A stretch of DNA of 11,064 bases from Monoraphidium neglectum (Eukaryota > Chlorophyta > Chlorophyceae > Sphaeropleales > Selenastraceae). Under the pieces are notes generated by a model. The model saw nothing but the letters and a program-made list of their open reading frames with translations. It did not search any database and was not told the origin of the DNA. The stretch lies in NCBI RefSeq assembly GCF_000611645.1, contig NW_014013470.1, positions 1,352 to 12,415 on the forward strand. Direction: 5' to 3'. This document shows, in pieces, positions 1 through 9,159 of the stretch (within the stretch, counting starts at the first letter, position 1; the number at the start of each line of letters is the position of its first letter). The translations under genes and the position numbers were made by a program.

Positions 1-589
1 GGGGTCAAAACGAGTCCGCGATGCGGCATGTAAGTTACGGGAGGTTGAAAGGGGCCGAAATGCCGGTGAAAAGTTTTGCAGCCGGTATATACGACGCACA
101 TGCATGAAACAAGGGGAATGCCTCATGCGGCGTCCCGGCCCCGCTCGAGGCCGCCCTACCCGACGCCTCGCTCTTGCTGACGCGCTCGCTGCCGGCGAGG
201 TCGATGAGGTGCAGGCAGCCGTGGCTGCGGGAGCCGGTGACGTGGCTGACGCCGTCGACAATCACCGTCAGGATCTGGTGGCTGTGGTTGGCGTGCATTG
301 ATTGGGGGAAAAGGTCAGGGAGCTGCGCCGCTGGCTGCTTATGGGGCTGGGGTTCAAGAACACATCCCCGTACAGGAGTCAGTTAGAAGTCGGTTTGGGT
401 GGACCCTGCTCCCCTCAGTGCCGGCGCCCCAGTGTTTGGGCTCTGCGTCGCAGCTGCGCAGGTGCCGGCGCACCTGCGGCTGCTCCTATCGTTCATCTTG
501 GTCTCGCTGGTGGCGCGGTTGCCGGCGCCGCGCGCCATCAGCGCGACCACGTCGTCCGAGTTGTCCACTTCCAGCTGCACAGGAGCATA

Positions 590-643
<54 letters not shown>

Positions 644-3600
644 TGTGTGAGTGCACGCGTGTATGCGTACGTGTATTTGTGGCACATGCCAACTTGTGCC
701 TTGCAGAGGAGAACAATATCAACGCCCTGTCCACAACGGGGGCTTCAACGTGCAATGCTTGCAAGGAGCCCTCCTGCCGCCTTGCCCCCTTCCCGCACCC
801 CCGCCCGCTCACCTGCACCGCGCCCGGCACGTTGCAGCCGCTGCCCTGGGTGCTGAGGATGTCCAGGCGCGGCGCGGAAGAGTAGGGGCTGGCGCCGTCG
901 GCCAGGAGGTCCCTCAGGTTTTCGTTGTAGATCTCCAGCATCTGCACTGTGATGCGGTAGTCCACCTGCAGACGTGGCGATCGGCAGGATGGGCCAGCGG
1001 TCAAGGTGAAGAGAAAGGAAGTTCGGCAGCAGGGGCTAGCGGTCAAGATGATTAGATAGGCAGAGCCATGTGTGAGAGTGTGTGTGTGTATGTGTGTGTG
1101 TGAGTGTGTGTGCGCACGTGCACGTGTGTGAATGTATCTGAGTGAGTGTGGGTTTGAGGCTGGAGGAGGTGGGTGGTTGGGGGCGGCTCAGATTGATGCA
1201 GGTGGCTGGAGGGCAGGGGGTCAACTTCACGCATCAAGGGCCACAGATGAGTGCTGTGCAAGGGCTGATGCGGGTGGGTTGCTGTGGCAGCCAACTCAGC
1301 GCAATGCGGGCGCAGGGCAAGGGGCTGGGAGGGGCGCCGCGCAGTGGCAGCCGGTTGAGAGGGCACACCTCGTCCTGCCGCGCGTCGCGGATCGCGAACA
1401 GGTCGTCAAGGGCGCGGTAGTTGATGCCGCGCCCCTGTTCCTGGTGCACGTCGGTGCCGCTCATGGTGTGGGTCTTGCCGCTGCCGGTCTGGCCGTAGGC
1501 AAAGATGCACACGTTGTAGCCTGCGGGTTTCAAACAGCAGCCAAGCGGTCCGCGCCGTGGAAATGAGCGGTCCAGGGGCCAAACCCTCAAGAGGAGCTTG
1601 CAGCCAACGCCCTCCTGCGGGCCCCTGTAGCAGCGGCAGCTTGGTCTGCCCGGAACCACGGCCGCGCCCCAAGGCCGCGCCTACATGGTCAATATCGCTC
1701 CTAGGGCTGGCTGTGTCCACGTCCATCCTGACGCAAGGCTCACCGTCCAGCACCGAGCGAACGAGCGGCTGTGTGTCTTCGTACACCGCGTCCTGGCTGG
1801 CGCTTGGGTCAAACACGCGGTTGACCCGGAACTCCCGGTGCTCGTCCCTACGCGTGCCGAGCGGTCGCAGCGAGCGATGCCGAGGAGTTGCGGCAGGAAA
1901 CAACGCCAGCGGAGGCGCGTCACTGTGCGCCATGGGGCATGCCGCCCTGCCTTTCGGAAACTTCTGCAAGCAGGACCAGCCAGCCAGCCAAATGCCTCGG
2001 CTGGCTGGTGGGCCAGGGGCTGTGTTGCCCCTTCCCACTGGCATCCGACTCAGCCACGAGGCAGCCAGCCTGCATGAACGCAACTCCATCACCCAACATA
2101 CACCGTGCTTGTCGGGGCCCCTACTTGGTGGGGTTGTACACGGCGACCACATCCTCCTCTTCGCTCACGTCAACGCAGCTGCGGCTGCTGTCCCCGGTCG
2201 CGCCCGGCGGCCTGGGCGCCGGCGGCAGGGGGGAGGTCAGAGCGGGGCCGGGGCTGGTGCAGAGCGGCGCGGCCGGCTGTGCGTCTGTCCTGACCAGGTG
2301 GGTTGCAGGTTGTGCAGCAACTCGACGACTCCAAGCTCCTGCGGCCCCAGCCAGCCAGCCGCGCCCCCTGGTCAGGCCAGCCGTCCAGGACAGCTGCTGC
2401 CCCGCCTGCCCCGGCAGAGCCCCACCTGATGCGGCAGAACACGCGAATGCTGCCCTTGAGGTCCTGCACCTCGTTGTAGAGCGCGCGGTTCTGCTCCACC
2501 AGCGCCCTGTACCGCGCCGACAGGTCCTCCGACTCCTCGAGCTCGCGCCTATTGGGTTTGCGGGTTCGCGCGTGCATTTAGGGGACGGGGGCGGAGAATG
2601 GGTGTTGCGGGATGAGGCGACAGTCTGGGCTTCTTGCACATCACAAGCATCAGCCCGAACCTGCTTACGCCACGAGCGGAAGTATGCTTGCCCGTTCCAC
2701 GCCACAAGCACAAGCCGTAGAGCCCAAGTCACACAGGACTGGCCCTGCAGCACGCACCACACAGCCTGCGCAACGAGCCCAAACCAAACAGCACAAGCCA
2801 TACAGCGCAGCCCATGAGCTGAAGCCCACAGCCCACAGAGGAATGCACCATTCAGGCCTGCAATCCACCCCCTTGCGGCCGCCTGAATCAGCGCCCACCT
2901 CGCCTCCTCAAGCTTCGACTGCAGCGCTGCCTCCCGCCCCGCACGCGCACGCGCGCCCTCGTCCGCCCTGCCCTGCAGCGCAGCCAGCTCGGAGTCCCTC
3001 TGCTGCAGCGCCGCGTCGCGATCGCGCAGCGCCGCCCGCAGGGACTCCACTTCTGCTCGCTGGCAGGCGACGCTCGCGGTCCCAGCCTCGGCTGCACCTG
3101 CGGCGGCGGCTGCGTTGTCGCGGCGACGCTCGCCCTCCGCCAGCTGCAGGCGCTCCTGCGCACGGGCGCCAGGCCAAGCGTGCGTTCATGATCGACATGG
3201 GGGCTCAAGCGGGTGGCAGCAATCCGCGCGTCTGGTGTGCGGGCAGTTGCGAATGTGCTCTTGCGCCGCCTACCTGCATCTCGGACGCCTCGCGCAGCGC
3301 CATCGCGGCCCTGTCCCGCGCGCTGCTGAGCTCGTGGTCTTTCTGCAGCAGCCGCTTCTCGTACTCCTGGGTGATCTGGCCCAGCACCGAATCCACCACA
3401 GGGAACAGCACCTGCACGAGCGGGAGTGTGCGTATGGGGAGAGGCCTGCATGAGACAATGAGCGCGCGCTTGCACCGTGCCATGTTGCGGCTGAGCGAGC
3501 GGCGCCCTCGAGGATGAGGGTTCAGGGTTTAGGGGCCGGTGGCTCATCAACTTTGTTGTGTACCCGGGCCAACTGCACACACCTCCTGAGGGTCGAACGA

Positions 3601-3971
3601 CGCCTGGCTGCCATAGCTGCTGCGCACGCCGCCCATCTGCCCCGCGTTCCCAGCCCCCATGTACATCCGCTCCCGGAGCATGCTGCTGCACTGCTGCATG
3701 AGGCGCGTCACGCCGGCCACGGACTGCCCGCCGGGGCCGCGCGGGGCCGACAGGCCCATGCCGCTCGCGCCCATGTAGGGGCCGGTCGGCATTGGCGGGA
3801 GCGCTGCAGAGGCAGACTGAATGAGGGGCAGGCCCGGACTGGGCTCATACGCCTGGGAGGGGTAGACGCCACTGTGACGAAGCGGCGCTGGCAGCGCGGG
3901 GCCGCCTCCTTTGGAGACGGCTCCCAACAGGCCAAGGTGCTGCTGCTGCTGCTGCTGCTGCTCTGCGTCAA

Positions 3972-4002
<31 letters not shown>

Positions 4003-4015
4003 ATACAGCTGCTGC

Positions 4016-4047
<32 letters not shown>

Positions 4048-5226
4048 TTGCTGCTGCGCGAGAGACTGGTGGTGCACCAGTGATGGTTGGTGCATAGGTG
4101 GTTGGTACTGAGCGTAGCCGGATTGCTGGTGCTGGAGGCCGAGCTGGTACGCCTCTTCTGTGCTGAGGTGTGACACGGGCGAGGTTTGCTGCTGGTTTGA
4201 GTGCATGCCGCCAAGCGCAAGCGCGCGGTACTGCTCGGTGCTGGTGGAGCCTCCGTACACGCTCGTCGCGCGGCCCGAAGACATCGAGTTCGTCGTTGCC
4301 AGGCGCGCCGTGCTCGCGCCGCCTCCGCCCCCGCTGTTGCCGTCGCCACCGGGCGTGCCAAAATGCCCCGCCCCGCTGAGGCGGCGCGGCGTGGCAGTGG
4401 ACGGCTCAACCGCCGGCTGCGCGGGCGCGGCCTCCATGGTGGCCGCCACCAGGCAGCTGCCGCGCGGGCTGCTGCCGCTGCCGCTGCCAGACCCGCTGCA
4501 GGGCGGCGATGCGGCGTCCTCATCAAGCAGCGCAGGCGTCGCCGGCGGCACGCCCGGCGAAACGCTGCGGGCCAACGGCGGTGCGGCTGCGACGGCCGCC
4601 GCCTCGGCGGCTGAGCGCAGGAAGAGCACGCACTCTGCAACGCTGGGGCGCTCTGCTTCCTCGCCCGCGTCCAAGTCGCTTGGAGTGAAGGCACACTCTG
4701 GCGGCAATAAGCGCTTGAGTGCAGCAAGGAAGCCGCCAATGTTGTGCTCTCGCTGGCGGATCAGGCCGCTGGGCCCTGGCTCGATGTCAGCGGCTAGCAG
4801 CACCTGCGCGGGTGAGGCGAAAAAAAGAGAGACATGATTGGCGCGGGTGTTGCGGTTGGAAGCAGAACGTTGTGGGGCTCTCACACCCTCACGTATCGCG
4901 GCCGATGGGCACTGCTGTCTGATTGCCGCCCTGCAGGAGCTCATCCGTCTACACCGCTGCTTTTCGTGCTTTTCGTGGGTAGGAGAGGGCGGTTTTACAT
5001 TTGCACACACCTGCTGGACGGCGCCTGGGAACGCAGCGTTGGCCAGCTGGCAGAGCAGGACGCCGTCGCGGAGCGCGGTCCGAAACGCGCCGTCGCTCGC
5101 GTTAGGTACTGCACAACCGGCGACGGCCTGTATATACTCTGCGGCCATTCTGAGCTTCGTGGCGTGGACATCCCCGGGTTCCTTGAACGAAAGCCCCGCG
5201 GCAACATTGACAAACGCGGCGTCCAT
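1..5226 (-). CDS. Kinesin-14 with N-terminal calponin-homology domain (KCH-type), 3' part cut by window edge
   Basis: Minus-end-type microtubule motor predicted to bind actin or microtubules through its CH domain. Exons, in transcript order: 5226-5011, 4803-3583, 3411-3274, 3155-2899, 2548-2426, 2211-2125, 1847-1744, 1520-1369, 965-813, 574-474, 281-160; 1-159 is intron. All introns are GT-AG and every join keeps frame, giving 891 complete residues. CH domain is about 27-137; a low-complexity Ser/Gly/Pro/Gln linker 138-479; coiled coil about 480-640; kinesin-14 neck [16 protein letters not shown] ending at 653. Motor motifs: P-loop [11 protein letters not shown] (725-735), switch I NDRSSRSH (845-852), switch II DLAGSER (878-884). 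The rest of the motor (alpha-4 onward) lies beyond the window. The start at 5226 is the first in-frame ATG, but the frame stays open upstream and a good acceptor (exon base 5314) could join an earlier exon. Class is firm; in vivo role is inferred. Confidence 0.9.
593..640. repeat. (GT)24 dinucleotide microsatellite
   Basis: A perfect run of 24 GT units, followed by degenerate GT-rich sequence to about 678. It lies in kinesin intron 575-812, so the transcript carries (AC)24. The run ends only about 18 nt before the acceptor of the next exon (574), taking the place of much of the usual pyrimidine tract. Confidence 0.97.
1069..1132. repeat. Interrupted GT-rich microsatellite
   Basis: An imperfect GT tract broken by GA, TA and GCGCAC steps, within kinesin intron 966-1368. 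In the transcript it is a CA-rich element about 100 nt upstream of the exon at 965-813. It is a second CA-type repeat in the same gene, close to the perfect (GT)24 run. Confidence 0.9.
1975..2009. repeat. Inverted repeat in kinesin intron
   Basis: ACCAGCCAGCC at 1975-1985 is exactly complementary to GGCTGGCTGGT at 1999-2009, with a 13-nt loop. It lies in intron 1848-2124 and could fold as a stable RNA hairpin. Similar CAGCCAGC runs occur near 2350 in the neighbouring intron, so this may just be low-complexity sequence. Confidence 0.7.
3940..4056. repeat. CTG/CAG trinucleotide tract coding for polyglutamine
   Basis: CTG repeats on the plus strand are CAG (with two CAA interruptions) in the kinesin reading frame. 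They encode Gln runs of 16 (3973-side neighbour at 4009-4056), 10 (3973-4002) and 7 (3940-3960), separated by Leu-Tyr and Phe-Asp-Ala-Glu. The tract lies in the linker between the CH domain and the coiled coil, from residue 322. On the plus strand it makes a meaningless poly-Leu frame. Confidence 0.97.
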
Positions 5227-5755
5227 TGGGTGCGCTGCTCCCGCCACACAGGGGTCTGTCGTGGCCTCACGATCTTCAACTTCTCCCGGACTGACCCCGT
5301 CACTCAGGCCCACGCTGCGCGGTTGGCACAGGCGAGGGAACTGGCAAGGGGAGCCAGTCAGAGACCATGGGGGCTCATCCTGGGGCCTATGTAAGGTGAC
5401 GACGCACTCAATAACGTTCCCCGAACATCGGGATGCTGTTGCAAACGCCAAATTCCCACAACCGGCTTTTGAAGGGCAAGGGGCAGCTGCCCTACGTGTT
5501 GCTGGTCTACAGCACCACGGAGGGTACTCATGGTGTGCGACAGCGATTCGGCAGAAGACAGGTGATTTTCTCGAGGTGCCCCCTGCATCCCGCGTGGATC
5601 CAAAGCTTGAATGATCGCAACTGATCTCGCTGCACAGCAGAGGTCACGGGTAGCGTCTACAGTGTGTCATTGCCTTTAAAAGGACTTGATTTTACAGGTT
5701 GCGGCCCTAATTCTAGTCGAGGGGGCGCAGGCCAGCAGATCGGTGTCCGGTGATC
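5227..5755. promoter_or_regulatory. Divergent spacer between kinesin and DAD1
   Basis: 529 bp separate the kinesin ATG (minus) from the DAD1 ATG (plus), so both promoters should lie here. A TATA-like TTTAAAAG sits at 5675-5682, about 74 nt before the DAD1 ATG. A TTTTACAG acceptor-like site at 5690-5697 might end a 5'-UTR intron. On the kinesin side, part of 5227-5451 is open in the kinesin frame without an ATG. No convincing additional gene is seen. Confidence 0.5.
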
Positions 5756-6816
5756 ATGTCTGAAATAGGCACAATCCTGCGGACTTTTCTGGATGAGTAC
5801 AAGAAGACACCTACCAAGGTCAAGGTGAGTTGCTTGGGACTTGGCCGAAGTGATCGCCTGAGGTCGCCGCGCTTCGCCTCCCCGCAGCGCCCCGATGTGA
5901 GTTGGTGCAGCGGCTAGGCCCTCTGTGCAGACTGGGCCTTACACTGTGTGATCAGTGCCTAGGGTGGCTCAGCGGACGCAATGCTTGCACGATACCTGCT
6001 GCGCAGACACTCGATGCTTTCATCGTGTATGCCTTGGCAACAGCGGCGGTGCAGGTGCGTGCCATAGCACAGCCGAATAATTTTGCAAACAGCGTCCTAT
6101 GTATAGGTCCGAGCGGACTATGCACAGCTGGCACTGCATAGGGAACAAACAGCAACAGAACCCAGCAGGTAGCATGCCTAGTTGCCCCCCCCTAACGTGG
6201 TGTGCATCAGATGTGTCCTCAAGGCGAGGTCCAGGGAGGAAGCAGTCACCTTCGCACCCAACGCCGCGCCGTCATACAGAAACATCTGCATGTGGCCATG
6301 CGCAGGATGCCTGGCAGCGGGGTCGCCGCCTTGACTCTCATTGACGCGCCCCCATGCTCTGACAATCCCGTAAACCACCAGTTCACGTATATGCTGCTGG
6401 TGGGTACCTTTCCCTTCAACTCTTTCCTGGCGGGCATCCTCTGCTCCCTCTCATTCTTCTCCCTGACGGGTGAGCAGGCTAGAATGCGGCTTGAGGGAGC
6501 TTCCTGTGAAATGGCATCTGTATGGTCAATTTACCAGCCAGTGTGCTCGTGTCTTCTATCACGGTGCCACTGCGGACAACTGCAAATGTGCCTTGTTGCG
6601 GTGCCTCGCAACATTTGGGGCCTATTTTGTCACTTGAATCCGCATCACATGTTCCTCTGCATTCCTACGCATGTGCGGCGCAAAACAGTGTGCCTGAGGA
6701 TGCAGATTGACCCAAGCAACAAGGACTTCACGGGCATCTCCCCAGAGCGAGCGTTTGCCGACTATGTGCTCGCAAATGCCATCCTGTTCTTGGCGGTGTT
6801 CAACTACATGGGTTGA
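5756..6816 (+). CDS. DAD1: DAD1 / OST2 subunit of the oligosaccharyltransferase complex
   Basis: Small membrane subunit of the ER oligosaccharyltransferase, which moves the preassembled glycan to Asn of nascent proteins. Exons 5756-5824, 6007-6054, 6382-6469 and 6689-6816 join in frame with GT-AG introns of 182, 327 and 219 bp, giving 110 residues against 113 for the human protein. Family hallmarks are present: FLDEYKK near the N-terminus, VGTFPFNSF (46-54), VCLRMQIDP (69-77) and [10 protein letters not shown] (84-93), ending FNYMG. Three hydrophobic segments, about 24-45, 53-70 and 92-110, match the family's membrane topology. The ATG is preceded by no competing in-frame start. It diverges from the kinesin and converges on MBF1. 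Identification is near certain; only expression is untested. Confidence 0.97.
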
Positions 6817-6853
6817 GATCATTCAAACGGCTTTGTTGCTGACGACATATGAC

Positions 6854-6858
6854 TGTAA
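6854..6858 (+). terminator. TGTAA poly(A) signal, DAD1
   Basis: TGTAA is the common polyadenylation signal of green algae (known). It lies 38 nt after the DAD1 stop, in the expected place. Assigning it to DAD1 is inference from position. Confidence 0.6.
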
Positions 6859-6969
6859 TAATGACTCCAGCTGCGACACCGATTGGGGCTTCCGTGTGCA
6901 TCCACCCGCCAACCTCAACTTCAAACGTCTGCGTTCCCTGCCAATCACACAGATTGAATGCGCGTCTAA

Positions 6970-6974
6970 TTACA
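6970..6974 (-). terminator. Candidate TGTAA poly(A) signal, MBF1
   Basis: TTACA on the plus strand reads TGTAA on the MBF1 strand, about 280 nt beyond its stop. It is the only TGTAA found between the MBF1 stop and the DAD1 signal, so it is the best candidate, implying a fairly long 3' UTR. Confidence 0.4.
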
Positions 6975-7256
6975 CGCACGGGTGTCTATGCACCAGGGAA
7001 GCTTGCACACAGGCCGTTTTGCCGGTAGATATGCGTGCGCCTGGCCATGAAAAAGAAGCTCTCTCAAATTAAGCAGGGGCACGTCCCAGGGGGGCCAACC
7101 CATGCGCAGGATTGCCAAACACAGTTGTGCGGTGAGCACAAAGCAGTGGCAGGGTGTGCGGAAACGCTACGTCTCTCAGTCAGGTGTAGGGTTGAGAAGT
7201 CGAATCGGCAAGGGCACAGACGGCGCAAGAGGAGAGCTGTGACCCGCTATGCCGCC

Positions 7257-8461
7257 TCACTTGCCAGGGTTTTTCTTCAAAACCACGCCCAGCACGCGGC
7301 TCATCTTTGAAAGCACCTGCGCATGACAAGGTTCAAAGGCAGTGCTCAGATAGCTGCAGCTACTCGCGCGTGCTTCTGAGTGTGGTGTAAATGTGCCTAT
7401 CCCAGATAATCATGCGAGTGTGCAGCCTTCACACGTTCAGAATTGCTGCTGTGCACACCTGTGGGTTGGGGATGGCCTTGCCCGTCTCGTAGTCCTGGAT
7501 GATTGACGGCTTCTCATTGATGAGCTGTAAAAGCAATTGGCGAAGAGGTGGCCAGGCAAAATGAGCGACTAAAATCAAGGTGCCTGAGAACTTTCGCACT
7601 TCCACCTGCCAAGCTGACTGCCAGCACAGCGGTGGGCTGCAGCGAAATGATGTGCTTGGGAGACTGACGCAGTACACGGTGGTGCCTCATGCAGGTGCAC
7701 CTGCCATGATGGATCTGGTTGCCAGCCACCAAATCCGAGCAACTGCAAGCCGCTTTTACGGAACAATAGTGTGCACCAGCACAGGCTGGCTTCACTACAA
7801 TGTGCATACCTGGCCCAGCTGCGCCTGCGTGAGTTTCTTGGCAGTGCGTGCCTGAATGATCTGCTTCTTCAGCTCTGTGGAGACCCGCTCGTCTGCGAGT
7901 GCAAAGCGCGAGGCACAACACCATCAGCAGGGCGGCAGAATGTCACTAGTGTGCTGCTTGTCATCTGCGCCTGGCCAGGACCTTGCATGCAAGATGCGCC
8001 GCGCGAGCTGCGCAAGCAGCGCAGCACGCTCACGGTGAAAGTCCTCCGTCTCCGCATCGAGCTTGTGTGCTGCCTTGCCGCTGGTGGTAGTAGGACCAGA
8101 CTCTGTGATTAATAACATACGGGGCGCGCGAGTAAGCACAGGCGTTGGCGGCGAGTTCCATTAGACGGCTTCGCGCGGATTGCGTTGCACCCCACAAGCG
8201 CATGGGATCAGGCTCTCACGCTTGCGGCTGGTCTCCACTTCAGCACCCACTCGCCGGGCCTGCGTGCAAGGAATGGGCAGCGAGTGGAGCGTGAGGCCGC
8301 GGGCAGGAAAGAGTGGCGCGCAGCCCGCGTAAAACATCGTCCGGCCGGCGCGCCCGCGTTCAATTGCTCACCGCATTTACAGCTGCTTCGTCCTTGCGTG
8401 CTGCTGCGGATTGAGGCTTCTTGCGAAGGACCACCGGATCCCAGTCCTGTCCCGACGCCAT
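7257..8461 (-). CDS. MBF1: Multiprotein bridging factor 1 (MBF1), transcriptional coactivator
   Basis: Nuclear coactivator that bridges regulatory DNA-binding proteins and TBP; in other eukaryotes also tied to stress response and ribosome quality control. Exons 8461-8372, 8259-8220, 8102-8034, 7892-7810, 7524-7459 and 7316-7257 join in frame (introns 112, 117, 141, 285 and 142 bp) to 135 residues, close to the usual 140-150. The N-terminal MBF1 domain has QDWDPVVLRKK (5-15) and the join VNA|ARRVGAEVETSRK (28-43). A Cro/C1 helix-turn-helix spans about 74-130, with KKLTQAQLGQ (85-94) and LINEKPSIIQDYETGKAIPN (95-114). It ends LGVVLKKNPGK. ATG 8461 is the first ATG in the open frame. The 44-66 linker is shorter and less conserved than in plants. 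It converges on DAD1. Confidence 0.97.
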
Positions 8462-9159
8462 ACTGTCGATGTTAGGGATCAAAGAGGATAAAACACTAGG
8501 TATTGCAGGCCGGCTCGTAGGCGTCGAAGGTGAGTATGGGAGGGGATGCGGCGCTTTGTACCATGGCTCGCTGCGTGCGTGCCCGCCCCCGCCCGGCAGC
8601 TGCTCGCACTGGAGCCTGATGTCATGAGCTGGGGGCACACAAAAGATGTGCGAACGATGTGAGGTGTCACATTACGCTTGTTCCTTGCAGCCCCCATGCA
8701 ACTTGGTGGACGGCAGGTGCAAGGTGATCACAGTATGGCACCCCCAGGCCGCTACGCTTGCGCTGATGCAAGCAAGCATGGTACCATATCAAGACCACAA
8801 CCCTCTTCACTGCAAAATAATCAAACCGGTTTGCCCATGAGCCGTGAACCACGCCATGCTCAGCCTGCGAGGGCCGGCTACGACTGGCAGTTGAAAACGG
8901 TTGCCAGACGTGCAATTGGATAAGCGTAGCAGGCCTCCGCTTTTCGAACCCAAATGCAACTGCCTACCCAAACAGAGCAGCTGCACATGCATAAGTCAAT
9001 CCTGCGCCCAGTACAACACTTGCTGGGGCCAACCCTACATACAAAGCAGCGTAGGAATGCACAAATACGTAGATACATCAGAAATATGGCTCAAGCAGGC
9101 TCTATGAAGATTCAAATTCTTGGCGGGTTGCATATTCTGGCAAACAAATAAAGCATTAC
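8462..9159. other. Gene-poor spacer: MBF1 promoter side and 3' side of the CxxC gene
   Basis: About 700 bp without a convincing coding region. The part next to 8461 should hold the MBF1 promoter and 5' UTR, but I see no clear TATA box. On the minus strand no TGTAA signal occurs here for the upstream CxxC gene. A strong acceptor-like sequence (TTTTGCAG, exon base 8809) might serve an extra exon of that gene. Confidence 0.5.

Larger units (their letters stand above)
6817..7256. other. Convergent 3' region between DAD1 and MBF1
   Basis: 440 bp holding the 3' untranslated regions of two converging genes. A TGTAA signal for DAD1 is 38 nt past its stop, and TTACA (TGTAA on the minus strand) at 6970-6974 is the only such candidate for MBF1. 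If both are used, the two transcripts would end without overlapping. No further gene is recognised. Confidence 0.6.

Noticed and set aside
298..885. Plus-strand open frames with a long Cys-Val run (298-885 and 302-856)
   Set aside because: They are translations of the (GT)24 microsatellite plus the antisense of kinesin exons; no domain or codon signal.
1888..2817. 309-codon plus-strand open frame
   Set aside because: It crosses several kinesin introns and exons on the opposite strand and has no recognisable motif; a GC-rich shadow.
2121..3050. 309-codon minus-strand open frame
   Set aside because: It runs through kinesin introns 2549-2898 and 2212-2425; real coding parts are only the spliced exons, whose joins restore the neck motif.
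3518..3535. Telomere-like AGGGTTTAGGG
   Set aside because: Only about one and a half degenerate copies of the plant TTTAGGG unit inside an intron; too short for an interstitial telomere array.
3514..4083. Plus-strand frame with poly-leucine, resembling a signal or membrane segment
   Set aside because: It is the reverse reading of the CAG/polyQ tract in the kinesin.
5128..5138. TATA-like GTATATAC
   Set aside because: It falls in kinesin exon 1, coding for Glu-Tyr-Ile-Gln in the CH domain.
4834..5614. Plus-strand frames antisense to the kinesin N-terminus
   Set aside because: No homology recognised; they overlap the CH exons and intron on the other strand and use no plausible splice structure.
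8646..9151. Several short frames on both strands in 8640-9150
   Set aside because: All are under about 85 codons, lack motifs and overlap one another; no support for a gene.
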